A stretch of 64,000 nt of DNA from a virus. The notes under the pieces are model-generated. The model did no database searches. It saw nothing but the letters and a program-made list of their open reading frames with translations, and was not told where the DNA came from. The DNA lies in IMG/VR virus record IMGVR_UViG_3300032315_000747, positions 17,900 to 81,899 of that record; one strand, given 5' to 3'. Position numbers and translations under genes: made by a program. Positions 40,793 through 49,151 of the stretch are shown here, in pieces. The first letter of the stretch is position 1. Each line of letters opens with the position of its first letter.

Positions 40793-41845
40793 TTACCACA
40801 TTCTGCAGGACCAGTAGCGAGCCTTCCACTTAGGTCCTGGATTCTCGCAGTTGTGTCTAGCCCTAAACGATTTGCGTCGAGCAGGATTAGACTTCTTGAT
40901 TCGCATTGTTTTATCGCCGAAGTTTACTTTTACGACCTTGCCATCTGGTTTCTTCACGTATACTTTGCTTTTGGCGACATCGCCTTGCATGGGCTTGTTT
41001 AACGTAACCTTGCGGCCCTGATATTCTGCTTCGCCTAATGCAAGACTCTTGATTTTGGAAAGTTCGTCTTTTTCTGCACGGAACTCACTTACGTCAAACG
41101 GTTGGCTATTCCGAATAAGATCATCCATATGATCGATAATCTGTTCAAAGTCATCGTCTGGATGATATCCTCTATCGATCACTACGTCGTCATACATATC
41201 CTGAAGTCTGATGCGTGACTCTTCCCCAAAGTGACCCGAGAGACCATCATAAATTATTTGGAAGGGGTTATCGCCCTTTACGACCTTAGCAAAGATGTCA
41301 GAATCTTCTACTGATTCTCCTACGTTTCTTTTGATCGGGACCGTATCGGCGTCATCGTAATAGCCCTTTTCTAGGTCATCAATAACTTGACGAGTCCAAA
41401 TGCTGATATCGCTTGAACCGATTTCTTCTAGATCGTCAAGACCACTTGCTTGATCTTCAATCGCCGCCATGATTCTGACTGGACCGTACTTAGCAACAAT
41501 ATCATGATGCTGATTAAGGATTCTATGACGGATTGAGTCTGCTACACCTTGGCTAGAACCTTCGCCTAATGTTTTAGATCCGGCAGAAGATGCATCAGAG
41601 TCTGCACCCATAACCATCATTTCTTCAGATTCAGTGAGCATACCGTTAAAGTCTAGAAACTCTAGTGCTGCTTCGTCAAGCTGAATGATAATGCCGTCCT
41701 CAGTTAGACCAACCACGCCGCTTTCAATAACAAAGTGTTCGTTAAGTTCCAAATCAAAACTGTCATGCAAACCCACAGTGTCATTTTCTTGGTGCTGGCT
41801 CTCAAGCTCTCTGAATAGCTTGTACAGGTCTCTGGGATCATTCAT
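40793..41845 (-). CDS. Phage protein with conserved basic C terminus (350 aa)
   Basis: A 350-residue acidic protein ending in a basic domain: AEYQGRKVTLNKPMQGDVAK, then KKSNPARRKSFRARHNCENP and KARYWSCRMW. The same C-terminal layout is found in capsid-assembly or scaffold-region proteins of several large phages, where it is of unknown role. A GATAAATA box and GGAGA precede it. Confidence 0.6.
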   Translation of the reverse strand: MNDPRDLYKLFRELESQHQENDTVGLHDSFDLELNEHFVIESGVVGLTEDGIIIQLDEAALEFLDFNGMLTESEEMMVMGADSDASSAGSKTLGEGSSQGVADSIRHRILNQHHDIVAKYGPVRIMAAIEDQASGLDDLEEIGSSDISIWTRQVIDDLEKGYYDDADTVPIKRNVGESVEDSDIFAKVVKGDNPFQIIYDGLSGHFGEESRIRLQDMYDDVVIDRGYHPDDDFEQIIDHMDDLIRNSQPFDVSEFRAEKDELSKIKSLALGEAEYQGRKVTLNKPMQGDVAKSKVYVKKPDGKVVKVNFGDKTMRIKKSNPARRKSFRARHNCENPGPKWKARYWSCRMW

Positions 41846-41864
41846 GTTACTATCTCCGTATAGT

Positions 41865-41872
41865 TATTTATC
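41865..41872 (-). promoter_or_regulatory. Late-type box GATAAATA
   Basis: Minus-strand GATAAATAACTATACGGAG then ATG 41845: this one has a normal leader and ribosome site. Confidence 0.6.
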
Positions 41873-42130
41873 TTAAACCAGGCATTTCTTGATAGGTGTG
41901 TAGTCTCGGTACATCACCGGTGTTCTATCCGGAATGATTTGAGATGTACTGCGGATGTCATCACCATATTTGAGTAGTAAGTATGAAATGACACCTTCAT
42001 CTTCTTTGAAATCCAAAATCAAATGATTGGTAAACTTGATGACTGCTAAAATCTTTCGCTTAAGATTCACATCCTTCAATATGTCATCAAAATTATTAGA
42101 TTCTCTATGTATAAAAATATGTATCATCAC
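41873..42130 (-). CDS. Hypothetical protein (85 aa)
   Basis: An 85-residue protein with tandem ATG codons overlapping the upstream stop (TGATGATG). No motif recognised. A helical, Lys-rich middle (DVNLKRKILAVIKFTNHLIL). Confidence 0.5.
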   Translation of the reverse strand: MMIHIFIHRESNNFDDILKDVNLKRKILAVIKFTNHLILDFKEDEGVISYLLLKYGDDIRSTSQIIPDRTPVMYRDYTPIKKCLV

Positions 42131-42327
42131 TTATTCCAAAACAAAAATGCTACGAGGTCACGATCGGACTCAAAGAAAAACTCATACCCGCCCCATTGAT
42201 TATTCACATCTTCCATATAACGCCAATCAGAGGTGCAATTGCGATCACACCACTCAACTATTTTCTGTAGTTCCCCGTATGGAACTTCTATATTGGCTCT
42301 ATGTGCAGTTGGAATGTTGATGGACAT
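42127..42327 (-). CDS. Small hypothetical protein (66 aa)
   Basis: A 66-residue protein from ATG 42327 behind a strong AAGGAGG that lies inside the dCMP deaminase gene (29-nt overlap). YGELQKIVEWCDRNC and ESDRDLVAFLFW suggest a small alpha/beta fold. No family recognised. Confidence 0.6.
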   Translation of the reverse strand: MSINIPTAHRANIEVPYGELQKIVEWCDRNCTSDWRYMEDVNNQWGGYEFFFESDRDLVAFLFWNK

Positions 42328-42823
42328 CAAGCCCTCCTTGAGTAAGAAACTTGACTCCGCGGTCGTCCCTGTACGTTTCTTTATAATATACAGTAGAGAT
42401 ACCGGCTTGGTAAATCGCTTTAGCACAATCCATGCATGGAGCATGGGTACAAAACAATGTTGCTCCTGTCGAGGATTCCGTGGATTGCGCAACCTTCATT
42501 AATGCATTCATTTCAGCGTGTAGTGTTTCGGGTTTTGTGACCCATCGGTATCTACCCTCTTCGTCTTCTAACGGATACATTTCATCAAACGGAGTGAACG
42601 TCATTGGATCAATTCCAGTCCAATAAGGTTTCTTATATTCCTTATATTCACATGTGTTTGGCCATCCCGCAGGCATACCATTCCATCCATAAGACAATAT
42701 AGTATTTTCTTTAACAATCACGCTACCAACTTGAAGTCTTTTAGCGTGTGACATTTGGCTTATTCTTTCAGCAATATCCATATAAAGGGATATGTATTTG
42801 GGTTCCATTTTTAAATCTTTCAT
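42299..42823 (-). CDS. dCMP deaminase
   Basis: A 174-residue zinc deaminase. LHAEMNAL carries the zinc histidine and proton-shuttle glutamate, and THAPCMDCAKAIYQAG the two zinc cysteines. MSHAKRLQVGSVIVKENTIL and YGWNGMPAGWPNTCE are typical of the phage dCMP deaminase family, which turns dCMP into dUMP for dTTP synthesis. A TATAAATC box ends 3 nt before its ATG. Confidence 0.92.
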   Translation of the reverse strand: MKDLKMEPKYISLYMDIAERISQMSHAKRLQVGSVIVKENTILSYGWNGMPAGWPNTCEYKEYKKPYWTGIDPMTFTPFDEMYPLEDEEGRYRWVTKPETLHAEMNALMKVAQSTESSTGATLFCTHAPCMDCAKAIYQAGISTVYYKETYRDDRGVKFLTQGGLDVHQHSNCT

Positions 42824-42826
42824 CGT

Positions 42827-42834
42827 GATTTATA
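42827..42834 (-). promoter_or_regulatory. Late-type box TATAAATC, 3 nt before the dCMP deaminase start
   Basis: Minus strand TTATAAATCACG then ATG 42823. The box is a one-base variant and the spacing is tight. Confidence 0.45.
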
Positions 42835-42840
42835 AGTAAC

Positions 42841-43377
42841 CTAATCCCAGAGTGAGCGGAAATATTTACCGAACAGGTCTAACCCTTCTTGGATTCGCTC
42901 CTCATGCAGTTGATGTCCGACGGAATCATACCAGTGTTCATCGGGATTATGGTCAACCATCTGGTAGGTGCCTTCCATCTTTCCTGTTACAGGATTTGGA
43001 TACTGCTTGTCTGTCTTCTTCCAGCTAATATCCATCTTACCGTGATGATACTTGCTGTCATAGTCACCCAATGCAATCTGCTGAAAAGACCAAATCATCT
43101 TGTCAAGCGTGTCGTCCCATTCATCGCATCCTTTTTCGAACACTTCATCCTTATCTTCTTTCATGAAGTCAAACGTAGCTTGATTATTATAATCTTCTGC
43201 GCTATCATTCACAAAATCTCCGGGTACGCCCATCTTAGACTGTTTGAGTTGAATGAGTGCAGGCAAAATGATCAACGACAACGTGTTATCTAAAGACCAA
43301 GTATCGAACTTTTCGATCTTGACGTTGATCTTTCTGTTGCCGGTACCTGATGGAAATCTTCCTATATTAACTTTCAT
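42841..43377 (-). CDS. Phage protein of unknown function (178 aa)
   Basis: A 178-residue protein from ATG 43377, one base after the upstream TGA (TGAGATG). KINVKIEKFDTWSLDNTLSL and DDTLDKMIWSFQQIALGDYD recur in T4-like phage proteins without a known role. Longer frames read into the upstream gene. Confidence 0.6.
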   Translation of the reverse strand: MKVNIGRFPSGTGNRKINVKIEKFDTWSLDNTLSLIILPALIQLKQSKMGVPGDFVNDSAEDYNNQATFDFMKEDKDEVFEKGCDEWDDTLDKMIWSFQQIALGDYDSKYHHGKMDISWKKTDKQYPNPVTGKMEGTYQMVDHNPDEHWYDSVGHQLHEERIQEGLDLFGKYFRSLWD

Positions 43378-43378
43378 C

Positions 43379-43639
43379 TCACGTTTCTCTACGCTCGTAC
43401 ACATATGAGAAGTCGCAGCCATATGCTGGACATACCATAATCTTTTCTGGCATGTTGTTATCGTCTTTAGTGCCGCTTTCCCCGCAGATAAAATACGAGT
43501 CGGGGAACGTGTCAGGGTACGTAGCACGAACAATTCTCATTGCTGCTTCATACCCCTTCTGAAATCGTTCAACGTCTTCACGGAGCTTCCTAAGCTCTCC
43601 TACGTGTGCTTCATGTTCAAGATTCATTTTCTTCAACAT
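43379..43639 (-). CDS. Small hypothetical protein (86 aa)
   Basis: An 86-residue protein: a coiled coil (VGELRKLREDVERFQKGYEA), then a Cys-containing tail (MVCPAYGCDFSYVYER) that may bind metal. It starts at ATG 43639, or 43624 in frame. A weak TTGAGC/TATAGT pair lies upstream. Confidence 0.5.
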   Translation of the reverse strand: MLKKMNLEHEAHVGELRKLREDVERFQKGYEAAMRIVRATYPDTFPDSYFICGESGTKDDNNMPEKIMVCPAYGCDFSYVYERRET

Positions 43640-43671
43640 ATCTTTCTACTATAGCAAATTATATCGGATGC

Positions 43672-44034
43672 TCAACGCCTCATCCTTGCGATTTCTTCCG
43701 CATTCTGCTTATTAAACACAGGCACCAAACAACTTTTATGCATTACGGAAATTCCCAAAAGATTGTCACCTGTATACTTGTTCTCTTCCTTCTTGAACCC
43801 GTTACCAACTAGGTTAGAAGTGGGAACAGCACAACGAGACTCGTATGTAAATTTACTTTCTTCTACGTCACGCTTCTTTGACTTCTTGGCTTTGAGTTGA
43901 TCAGGATGCAATCCTTGCCTAGACAACCAAGCTTCATGCTCTGCCTTAGCCCTAAGTTGGGGAGCAGTCAGTTTCTTCTTGATCTTCCCGTGGTTAACTG
44001 TGCTAACAAAAATAGGAGCCAGATGCATGGTCAT
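43672..44034 (-). CDS. Hypothetical protein (120 aa)
   Basis: A 120-residue, Lys-rich protein. HGKIKKKLTAPQLRAKAEHE and the charged LHPDQLKAKKSKKRDVEE suggest RNA or DNA contact. No family recognised. It overlaps the next gene by 4 nt. Confidence 0.55.
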   Translation of the reverse strand: MTMHLAPIFVSTVNHGKIKKKLTAPQLRAKAEHEAWLSRQGLHPDQLKAKKSKKRDVEESKFTYESRCAVPTSNLVGNGFKKEENKYTGDNLLGISVMHKSCLVPVFNKQNAEEIARMRR

Positions 44035-44369
44035 CGATTCGTCTCACCTGTCTTGATCTGTTCCGCTATATCGTTGTCAACATAGATCCAATCACGGATC
44101 CTACCACTAGTCAGACTGACTTGCTCGTCGATCCAACGCAATGCATTATTGTAGTCGTGTGAATAAAATGGTGCTTTGCCTTGCCAGATCAACTTACCGT
44201 AGATAGTTTCTTTAGTATAATCCACATATATTTCATGCTTTTGAGGATCATAGATTCCGGTCCAGGCGCCGTTAATCACTTCGAACGTAATCCGGCCGTC
44301 CGGTAACACGCTATTTTGTTCGCACCAAAGTGATGCACTACCGTCTTTACTTGCGATTGCAAACTGCAT
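44031..44369 (-). CDS. Hypothetical protein (112 aa)
   Basis: A 112-residue beta-rich protein (GRITFEVINGAWTGIYDPQK). No motif recognised. It sits 1 nt after the P-loop kinase gene. Confidence 0.55.
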   Translation of the reverse strand: MQFAIASKDGSASLWCEQNSVLPDGRITFEVINGAWTGIYDPQKHEIYVDYTKETIYGKLIWQGKAPFYSHDYNNALRWIDEQVSLTSGRIRDWIYVDNDIAEQIKTGETNR

Positions 44370-44370
44370 T

Positions 44371-44829
44371 TTATACCACCATTATTTTGTTGAAACCTTC
44401 TTTCTTAGAAGGCATAGAAAAGTTATTGATCATTTGCTTCATGACATGATCGGGAATGTTCTTGCCAGGGCGGTTCGCAAGCCTCTTAGCAAGTTCTTCT
44501 GGTTCCGGAGTCTCGAACACGACTGCGATAGCTTCGTATCCCTTGAGCATATTCAACTTGCGGGCGCGAGCAGCACGAGAAGTCGAAGTCTGGTCCCACA
44601 CGATATCCTTACCTGCATTACGGGCCTCGATAACCTCTTTGGTCATCAAGTTGATGGCAGTTGGCATGTAGCCTTCAAACACCTCCGAATAGGTCTTACC
44701 GACAGACTGAGCATATTCGTCTACGAATTTATCCGTAGAGATGAATGCCGTGTTCGTCCATTCTTGTTTAGCTACCCAGGTGCTTTTACCGGATCCCGGA
44801 ACACCAACAAGGACATACAACTTCGGCAT
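44371..44829 (-). CDS. P-loop kinase (polynucleotide kinase-like)
   Basis: A 152-residue protein from ATG 44829. VGVPGSGKSTWV is the Walker A loop. FISTDKFVDEYA and VWDQTSTSRAARARKLNML match the phage T4 Pnk kinase-domain layout (AAA_33 family), with a later LANRPGKNIP. It probably phosphorylates a 5' end or a small alcohol substrate. No phosphatase domain is attached. It overlaps the SWIM gene as TGATG. Confidence 0.75.
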   Translation of the reverse strand: MPKLYVLVGVPGSGKSTWVAKQEWTNTAFISTDKFVDEYAQSVGKTYSEVFEGYMPTAINLMTKEVIEARNAGKDIVWDQTSTSRAARARKLNMLKGYEAIAVVFETPEPEELAKRLANRPGKNIPDHVMKQMINNFSMPSKKEGFNKIMVV

Positions 44830-45221
44830 CACTTGACTCCTTCGATGTGCTTGCACGTTTTCCTAAAACCGAAGCCCTTGCAAGTGCAAGAGGACCTGAG
44901 ACCATCTTTGATGACAGTGTACATATCACCCTTAGAGCCTTGGACCACAACAGTCTTAGGAGCAGACACGACAGGGGGAACATAGTCAGACACGACACCG
45001 TCGATCTCGACGATATTTTCCATACGGATCACACGAAAAGGAAAATATTTATCCTGAGTCGTCAGTCCGATCTCATTCGTACCAAACCACTTCTGGCGCA
45101 TGATAATACCGGAATAGAGGTTGAACTCATGGATGACACCTGATGCGTAACGGTCTCTCGTGCCCCACAACGGACTACGAACTTTGAGAGTGACAACGTT
45201 ACCTTCAATCAGCTTGTTCAC
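44829..45221 (-). CDS. SWIM zinc-finger protein
   Basis: A 130-residue protein. A small beta domain (GNVVTLKVRSPLWGTRD) is followed by a C-terminal SWIM motif, SSCTCKGFGFRKTCKH, with C-x-C and C-x-H zinc ligands. SWIM fingers bind DNA or proteins. An early promoter lies at 45250. Confidence 0.75.
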   Translation of the reverse strand: MNKLIEGNVVTLKVRSPLWGTRDRYASGVIHEFNLYSGIIMRQKWFGTNEIGLTTQDKYFPFRVIRMENIVEIDGVVSDYVPPVVSAPKTVVVQGSKGDMYTVIKDGLRSSCTCKGFGFRKTCKHIEGVK

Positions 45222-45249
45222 GAAAAATCCCTAATTCAGACTATAATTA

Positions 45250-45278
45250 AATATAGCACTGAAAACGTACAATGTCAA
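45250..45278 (-). promoter_or_regulatory. Early promoter, TTGACA-N17-TATATT
   Basis: On the minus strand TTGACA (45278-45273), 17 nt, TATATT (45255-45250). It drives the SWIM, kinase and following genes. Confidence 0.85.
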
Positions 45279-45279
45279 G

Positions 45280-45537
45280 TTAATTTTTAGAAGTGTCCGC
45301 TGATTTGAACAAGATAGTACATAAAACTAGCAGGCCCCAGGCCTGAATCCAGCTGATAGGCTTAACAACTGCGAGAGCAGGAACCAAACAGAGATTCCAA
45401 AGCCACATGATCGGAAGGCTGACGAGCAATCCAAAAAGTACAGGAGTGAAGATTTCTTTTGCGATTGCTCTAATTATAGCACGGACGTTTTCTATTTTTT
45501 TTTCTTTGGACGTTTTTTCATACATCAGATATTGCAT
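45280..45537 (-). CDS. Small membrane protein (85 aa)
   Basis: An 85-residue protein with a charged N terminus and two hydrophobic segments (PVLFGLLVSLPIMWLWNLCL; IQAWGLLVLCTILF). Probably an inner-membrane hairpin. No family recognised. Confidence 0.55.
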   Translation of the reverse strand: MQYLMYEKTSKEKKIENVRAIIRAIAKEIFTPVLFGLLVSLPIMWLWNLCLVPALAVVKPISWIQAWGLLVLCTILFKSADTSKN

Positions 45538-45546
45538 AACTAGCTC

Positions 45547-45723
45547 TTACTTAGTTCGAGACAAAAGCATCTGGCAAGCAGTGTTCTCATCTGGCCAAAA
45601 ATGCTGACACTCATTATTCTTTTCCCACTTGATAAATTCAGCAAGAACATCCCCGATAGTCTTATTGCGTTCTTTCGCCATCTTCTGGACGATGCGCAGG
45701 GCGTGATCATTGTCGGTCACCAT
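45547..45723 (-). CDS. Small hypothetical protein (58 aa)
   Basis: A 58-residue protein: RIVQKMAKERNKTIGDVLAE then WEKNNECQHFW and ENTACQM. Its ATG directly follows the upstream stop (TAAATG). No family recognised. Confidence 0.5.
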   Translation of the reverse strand: MVTDNDHALRIVQKMAKERNKTIGDVLAEFIKWEKNNECQHFWPDENTACQMLLSRTK

Positions 45724-46011
45724 TTAACTGTCTTTACCGTAGTTCAAGATATATTCCTTAGCCTTTTCCTTGCTGACATATTCGCCGTCCCAATCAAGAT
45801 AGATTTGATCAGCATTAACAGCGTCAATGATTTGAAGAATAAGCTGCTTCTGCCTATCAGTATCACGCCTTGCCATTGCAGACATTGACACGGGTTCATC
45901 AAAATACTGCTTCGCTAATTCATGAGCAGGACTACCCTCGTTAAAGTCCCAGCCCTTAAGGCTGCCCCACTTCAAGCTAAGATGTTCCTTGTTATCAACA
46001 GAGGTATTCAT
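45724..46011 (-). CDS. Hypothetical protein (95 aa)
   Basis: A 95-residue protein. A helical middle with DRQKQLILQIIDAVNADQIY and a tail resembling VSKEKAKEYILNYGK. It is 2 nt after the upstream gene in the same early operon. No function recognised. Confidence 0.55.
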   Translation of the reverse strand: MNTSVDNKEHLSLKWGSLKGWDFNEGSPAHELAKQYFDEPVSMSAMARRDTDRQKQLILQIIDAVNADQIYLDWDGEYVSKEKAKEYILNYGKDS

Positions 46012-46013
46012 AA

Positions 46014-46289
46014 TTACATGCTCCAGTAGGATTCAGAGTCGGGGCGGCAGCTCCAAGGCGTATCGGCAGCAATCTCTACATCCTTGCCGCTCATCATGTT
46101 CTTGACAGTGATGAACTTGGGGGCGTATTCGATGCGGAACATGTCATCAAAATAGCCGCAGCCGCGGAGAGCATTGACTTCACGATCCATCGAAGCATCA
46201 TCAGGACGATCAAACTCGTAGGAACTGACAAAGCGTTCACCGGTCTTGCAGCGACGATCCATACGGTAAATCTTGAGAGTGTAGATCAT
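46014..46289 (-). CDS. Small early protein (91 aa)
   Basis: A 91-residue protein from ATG 46289 behind ACGGAGATACG. MIYTLKIYRMDRRCKTGERF begins a beta-rich domain. No family recognised. It is first behind the early promoter at 46327. Confidence 0.6.
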   Translation of the reverse strand: MIYTLKIYRMDRRCKTGERFVSSYEFDRPDDASMDREVNALRGCGYFDDMFRIEYAPKFITVKNMMSGKDVEIAADTPWSCRPDSESYWSM

Positions 46290-46326
46290 GTTCGTATCTC
46301 CGTTCGTTTGTTTCTGTCTATAATTC

Positions 46327-46355
46327 AATATAGCAAAACGGGTAACTGATGTCAA
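46327..46355 (-). promoter_or_regulatory. Early promoter, TTGACA-N17-TATATT
   Basis: The minus strand has TTGACATCAGTTACCCGTTT, TGC and TATATT, then GAATTATAG; nearly the same as 57746 and the + strand copy at 29777. Confidence 0.9.
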
Positions 46356-46367
46356 CCAAAATCATGC

Positions 46368-46451
46368 CTATTTATCATTTTTGTTTGTGATGATAATGTA
46401 CCAAACAACCCCTACTACAGCAAGTGCGAAAATCACGAATGCAGTGGTCAT
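46368..46451 (-). CDS. Very small membrane peptide (27 aa)
   Basis: A 27-residue frame, mostly one hydrophobic span (AFVIFALAVVGVVWYIIITN). Its ATG overlaps the stop of the upstream gene (ATGA), which supports translation. Confidence 0.4.
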   Translation of the reverse strand: MTTAFVIFALAVVGVVWYIIITNKNDK

Positions 46452-46645
46452 TGTTCTATTCCAAAGTGTTTCAAAATCGCTGTCCTAAGCTCGCCGTCGC
46501 GAAAACTGTCGGCGATTTCATACAGCATCGTATAGCAACCCATTGCGGCGATTTCATCATGTTCGGGTTGATATTCGACACCGGCTAGTTCAGCAAACTC
46601 TGGACCCCAGTATTTCTTATAGTCCTCGATATATTTTACTTTCAC
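46448..46645 (-). CDS. Small hypothetical protein (65 aa)
   Basis: A 65-residue acidic protein with a GTG start behind GGAGTTAACC. Its leader of about 90 nt has a GTGC/GCAC hairpin. No family recognised. Confidence 0.55.
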   Translation of the reverse strand: MKVKYIEDYKKYWGPEFAELAGVEYQPEHDEIAAMGCYTMLYEIADSFRDGELRTAILKHFGIEQ

Positions 46646-46755
46646 AGGTTAACTCCAAAGTTTTCGTTGATCGAATCGTGGATAGTCGGTGAGCCGATAT
46701 TCGAGGTGCTGCGAAGGCACTCGATGGAAAATCCCTCGTTCCAAGCTATAGTTAA

Positions 46756-46784
46756 ACTATATGCTCGAAACGAGGGAATGTCAA
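46756..46784 (-). promoter_or_regulatory. Early promoter, TTGACA-N17-TATAGT
   Basis: Minus strand TTGACA, 17 nt, TATAGT. It lies just after the lysin gene and serves 46645 and below. Confidence 0.8.
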
Positions 46785-46790
46785 CCTTTA

Positions 46791-47399
46791 TTATCTATTT
46801 GGTCGGTAGAAAATATGATTACCGATCTGTACTAGTTTGGTCATGCCGCGCCAGTTGGGAGAGACATAAGCTGCATGAAAATATAGCGCATTTTCCATAC
46901 CGTAAACACGTTTTCCGTCGAGCAATGTTTCACGTGCAATCTTCTTGCTCGATTCCCATGCCACACCTGATGGAGTAGTCCATCGTTTCCCCCGAGTACT
47001 GGCCCATGAAAATTGAGACGGAGCGAATACAACTTCGCATACACCGAGACGGTTCTTCTTCATTCGGTTGATGGTAACCTGTGCTACAGCGAACTTACCC
47101 AAATTAGGTTCGCCGCCGGACTCATGATAGATATTTTTTGCTAAACAGAAAAGATCAGATTCGCTAACTGTAAGCTTTTCAGTAGTGTCGATTATCGACA
47201 AGAACTTGGGTTTAGTCGGTGCGACTGAAGTTTCAGCCGAAATGGTCTTCGGGTGTATCGTAGTAACAGACATAGCTGTCGCCGCATATGCTGTGTTTTG
47301 TATATTCATTGCTTGAAGCACAACGACTGCAAGCAGTATTACTAACATTATTTGCCAAGATGATTTATCTTGGATAGAACTTTTCTGAGAAAAGAACAT
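46791..47399 (-). CDS. Cell wall hydrolase, SleB-like, with signal anchor
   Basis: A 202-residue protein. An N-terminal hydrophobic segment (WQIMLVILLAVVVLQAM) may export or anchor it. The C-terminal domain has LAKNIYHESGGEP with the catalytic glutamate, then AVAQVTINRM, SQFSWA and IGNHIFYR, the Hydrolase_2/SleB layout. It likely cleaves peptidoglycan as the lysin or a signal-arrest-release type lysin. No holin was identified next to it. Confidence 0.82.
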   Translation of the reverse strand: MFFSQKSSIQDKSSWQIMLVILLAVVVLQAMNIQNTAYAATAMSVTTIHPKTISAETSVAPTKPKFLSIIDTTEKLTVSESDLFCLAKNIYHESGGEPNLGKFAVAQVTINRMKKNRLGVCEVVFAPSQFSWASTRGKRWTTPSGVAWESSKKIARETLLDGKRVYGMENALYFHAAYVSPNWRGMTKLVQIGNHIFYRPNR

Positions 47400-47692
47400 T
47401 TTATTTCCTTAATTGGGCCGCTCTAAGAGACGATGGGTTATTTGTAACGTCCTTCTTACGGGACACCCTATCTATCTTAAAGTAGCACTTCCGTAAGTAT
47501 CTTTGATAAAGGATAAACCGTATAATATTATTATACGGTTTACAAATTCCGCTTCAAAGATAATTAACGACAATTAACTGAAATATCAGTTAAAATAGAA
47601 ACCTTGACTACTAATCAAGACTTCTTGTCAACCTCTCTCTTTTGTTGACAGTAGTATTTAGTGTAATTGTTTTGGCATAATATACTTTTATT
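47400..47692. other. Intergenic region with palindromes
   Basis: No gene seen. It contains a 13-bp perfect inverted repeat around one base (47515-47541), an 8-bp hairpin TTAACTGA/TCAGTTAA (47574-47593), CTTGA/TCAAG (47604-47620) and TGTCAAC/GTTGACA (47628-47652). Some may be terminators or protein-binding sites. No promoter of good quality was found. Confidence 0.5.
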
Positions 47693-48013
47693 TTAAATAA
47701 GCGAAGAATAGACGTTCTTGACTGATCTGACAGTAAAACTTCGCCAGGCCTGCGTATCTAGATCGAACACCGGGATTGACGTAGTAGAAATCTTACGGGA
47801 AGTCCTTTCTTCGTTGATTTCTTTCTTAGGAAGAACATCAGGGTTGAGGGTGCATCGCATCACCCTCTCACTGCCGTCTTTCTTAGTGAACGTGATTAGT
47901 ACTTCAGTAGTACGTAATAGTTCATTGATCCAAATAGCAAACGTATTCCATTCTTCGTCAGTCCACACTTCGGTTGGCTGGCTAATAATCAGTTCCGAGG
48001 GTTCAATTTTCAT
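47693..48013 (-). CDS. SH3-like phage protein (106 aa)
   Basis: A 106-residue protein. LITFTKKDGSERVMRCTLNP followed by IPVFDLDTQAWRSFTVRSV matches small SH3-barrel phage proteins (DUF2693-like in pattern), which are common and of unknown function. It overlaps the next gene as ATGA. Confidence 0.6.
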   Translation of the reverse strand: MKIEPSELIISQPTEVWTDEEWNTFAIWINELLRTTEVLITFTKKDGSERVMRCTLNPDVLPKKEINEERTSRKISTTSIPVFDLDTQAWRSFTVRSVKNVYSSLI

Positions 48014-48216
48014 TTCATGATTCCAAAAAGTAATAGTGTGAAAATAAAGCAGTTAACTGTTAACAATGCCTTGTCCTTCGTTACAGCAGCGACATATCCC
48101 CAGATACCTGCCCCGAATAATGACAGGATGATGTCTGCCATATGCTGATCATACACCCGACATATCGTTGCGAGGATAACACATCCGGTGCCGATCCACT
48201 TGATTGACTCAAGCAT
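48010..48216 (-). CDS. Small membrane protein (68 aa)
   Basis: A 68-residue protein with two or three hydrophobic segments (WIGTGCVILATICRV; IILSLFGAGIWGYVAAV; LTVNCFIFTLLLFGI). It might be a holin by size, but no specific motif supports that. Confidence 0.5.
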   Translation of the reverse strand: MLESIKWIGTGCVILATICRVYDQHMADIILSLFGAGIWGYVAAVTKDKALLTVNCFIFTLLLFGIMK

Positions 48217-48715
48217 TTGTGTTTTCTATCGCCTGTCTCAAAATTTGTTCCAAATACTGATTCAGCGTAATATCTAATTCATGTGCTTGCATCGCAAGAT
48301 GCAATAATAGGTCATGAGGCAGTTCAACATCGATTTGGATTCGCTTATCAAAATCGAACTTGCCATCAAACATGAACCTAGCTTTAGTCAAAAAATCATC
48401 TTCGACCTCAAGATCAGTCCACTTAACATCATCATATGCAACCACAGGATCGATGTTGCGTTCGGCAGCTTCGGTGTAGTAAGCATCTTTCCATTGTGGA
48501 TTTAACCAACGATAAGGAACTGAGGCAGAACTATCTTTAGCCTCGACCCTAGCTTCGTAAATCGTTTGATCAACAGTAGAGTAAATGATAGTTACTTCAG
48601 CACTATCACTCTCCAGAGACATAAACCTAGCTGCGGGGTAGCAGTTCCATTGATGTGCTGATCCGTCTGTGATACCATAATCAAACGTTTTCAAAATCGT
48701 TTCGAAATTCATCAT
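48209..48715 (-). CDS. Protein with ribbon-helix-helix-like C terminus
   Basis: A 168-residue protein from ATG 48715 (ATGATG). The N part is beta-rich (AEVTIIYSTVDQTIYEARVE). The C terminus, IQIDVELPHDLLLHLAMQAH and ITLNQYLEQILRQAI, resembles ribbon-helix-helix or HicB-type DNA-binding tails. It may be a regulator. Confidence 0.55.
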   Translation of the reverse strand: MMNFETILKTFDYGITDGSAHQWNCYPAARFMSLESDSAEVTIIYSTVDQTIYEARVEAKDSSASVPYRWLNPQWKDAYYTEAAERNIDPVVAYDDVKWTDLEVEDDFLTKARFMFDGKFDFDKRIQIDVELPHDLLLHLAMQAHELDITLNQYLEQILRQAIENTNA

Positions 48716-48729
48716 AGTTTCTTTTCTGT

Positions 48730-49077
48730 TTAAAGTAGTTCGTGCTTGAGGTAAACTTCTTCGGAATAATAGCCGTTCGAACTGCCAAACCAACGAACGT
48801 CAACATATCCTTTAAAGGTCGCGAACTTATAGAACGTCCATGTGTACGAATCAAACCCTTCCATATCCGGAGTTTCACCAGACGCTTCACGCGCGACCAA
48901 CAGCGGCAGATTCTCTAAGTCTGAAAGGTCACCGCAAATGTCTTCGATACTTACAGTTTCGCAGCAATCTTGGTCGTGGTAAAACGTATATCTTTCTACG
49001 TCATTTTCAAAAACCATAGTGTCGTCATCTGCCCGGACTTTCACGAAAGTCTTTCCGACCATAGATTCGATATCCAT
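48730..49077 (-). CDS. DUF7448-like protein (115 aa)
   Basis: A 115-residue protein. TMVFENDVERYTFYHDQDCC, VSIEDICGDLSDLENLPLLV and FATFKGYVDVRWFGSSNGYY match a phage and bacterial domain of unknown function that keeps the DCCE patch. An early promoter lies at 49104. Confidence 0.65.
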   Translation of the reverse strand: MDIESMVGKTFVKVRADDDTMVFENDVERYTFYHDQDCCETVSIEDICGDLSDLENLPLLVAREASGETPDMEGFDSYTWTFYKFATFKGYVDVRWFGSSNGYYSEEVYLKHELL

Positions 49078-49103
49078 TTTTGTTACCTTTCATCCTATAT
49101 CTT

Positions 49104-49132
49104 AATATAACAAAACAAATCGGGCATGTCAA
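49104..49132 (-). promoter_or_regulatory. Early promoter, TTGACA-N17-TATATT
   Basis: Minus strand TTGACA (49132-49127), 17 nt, TATATT (49109-49104). Confidence 0.85.
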
Positions 49133-49151
49133 CCGAATTCGTGAAAAACTG

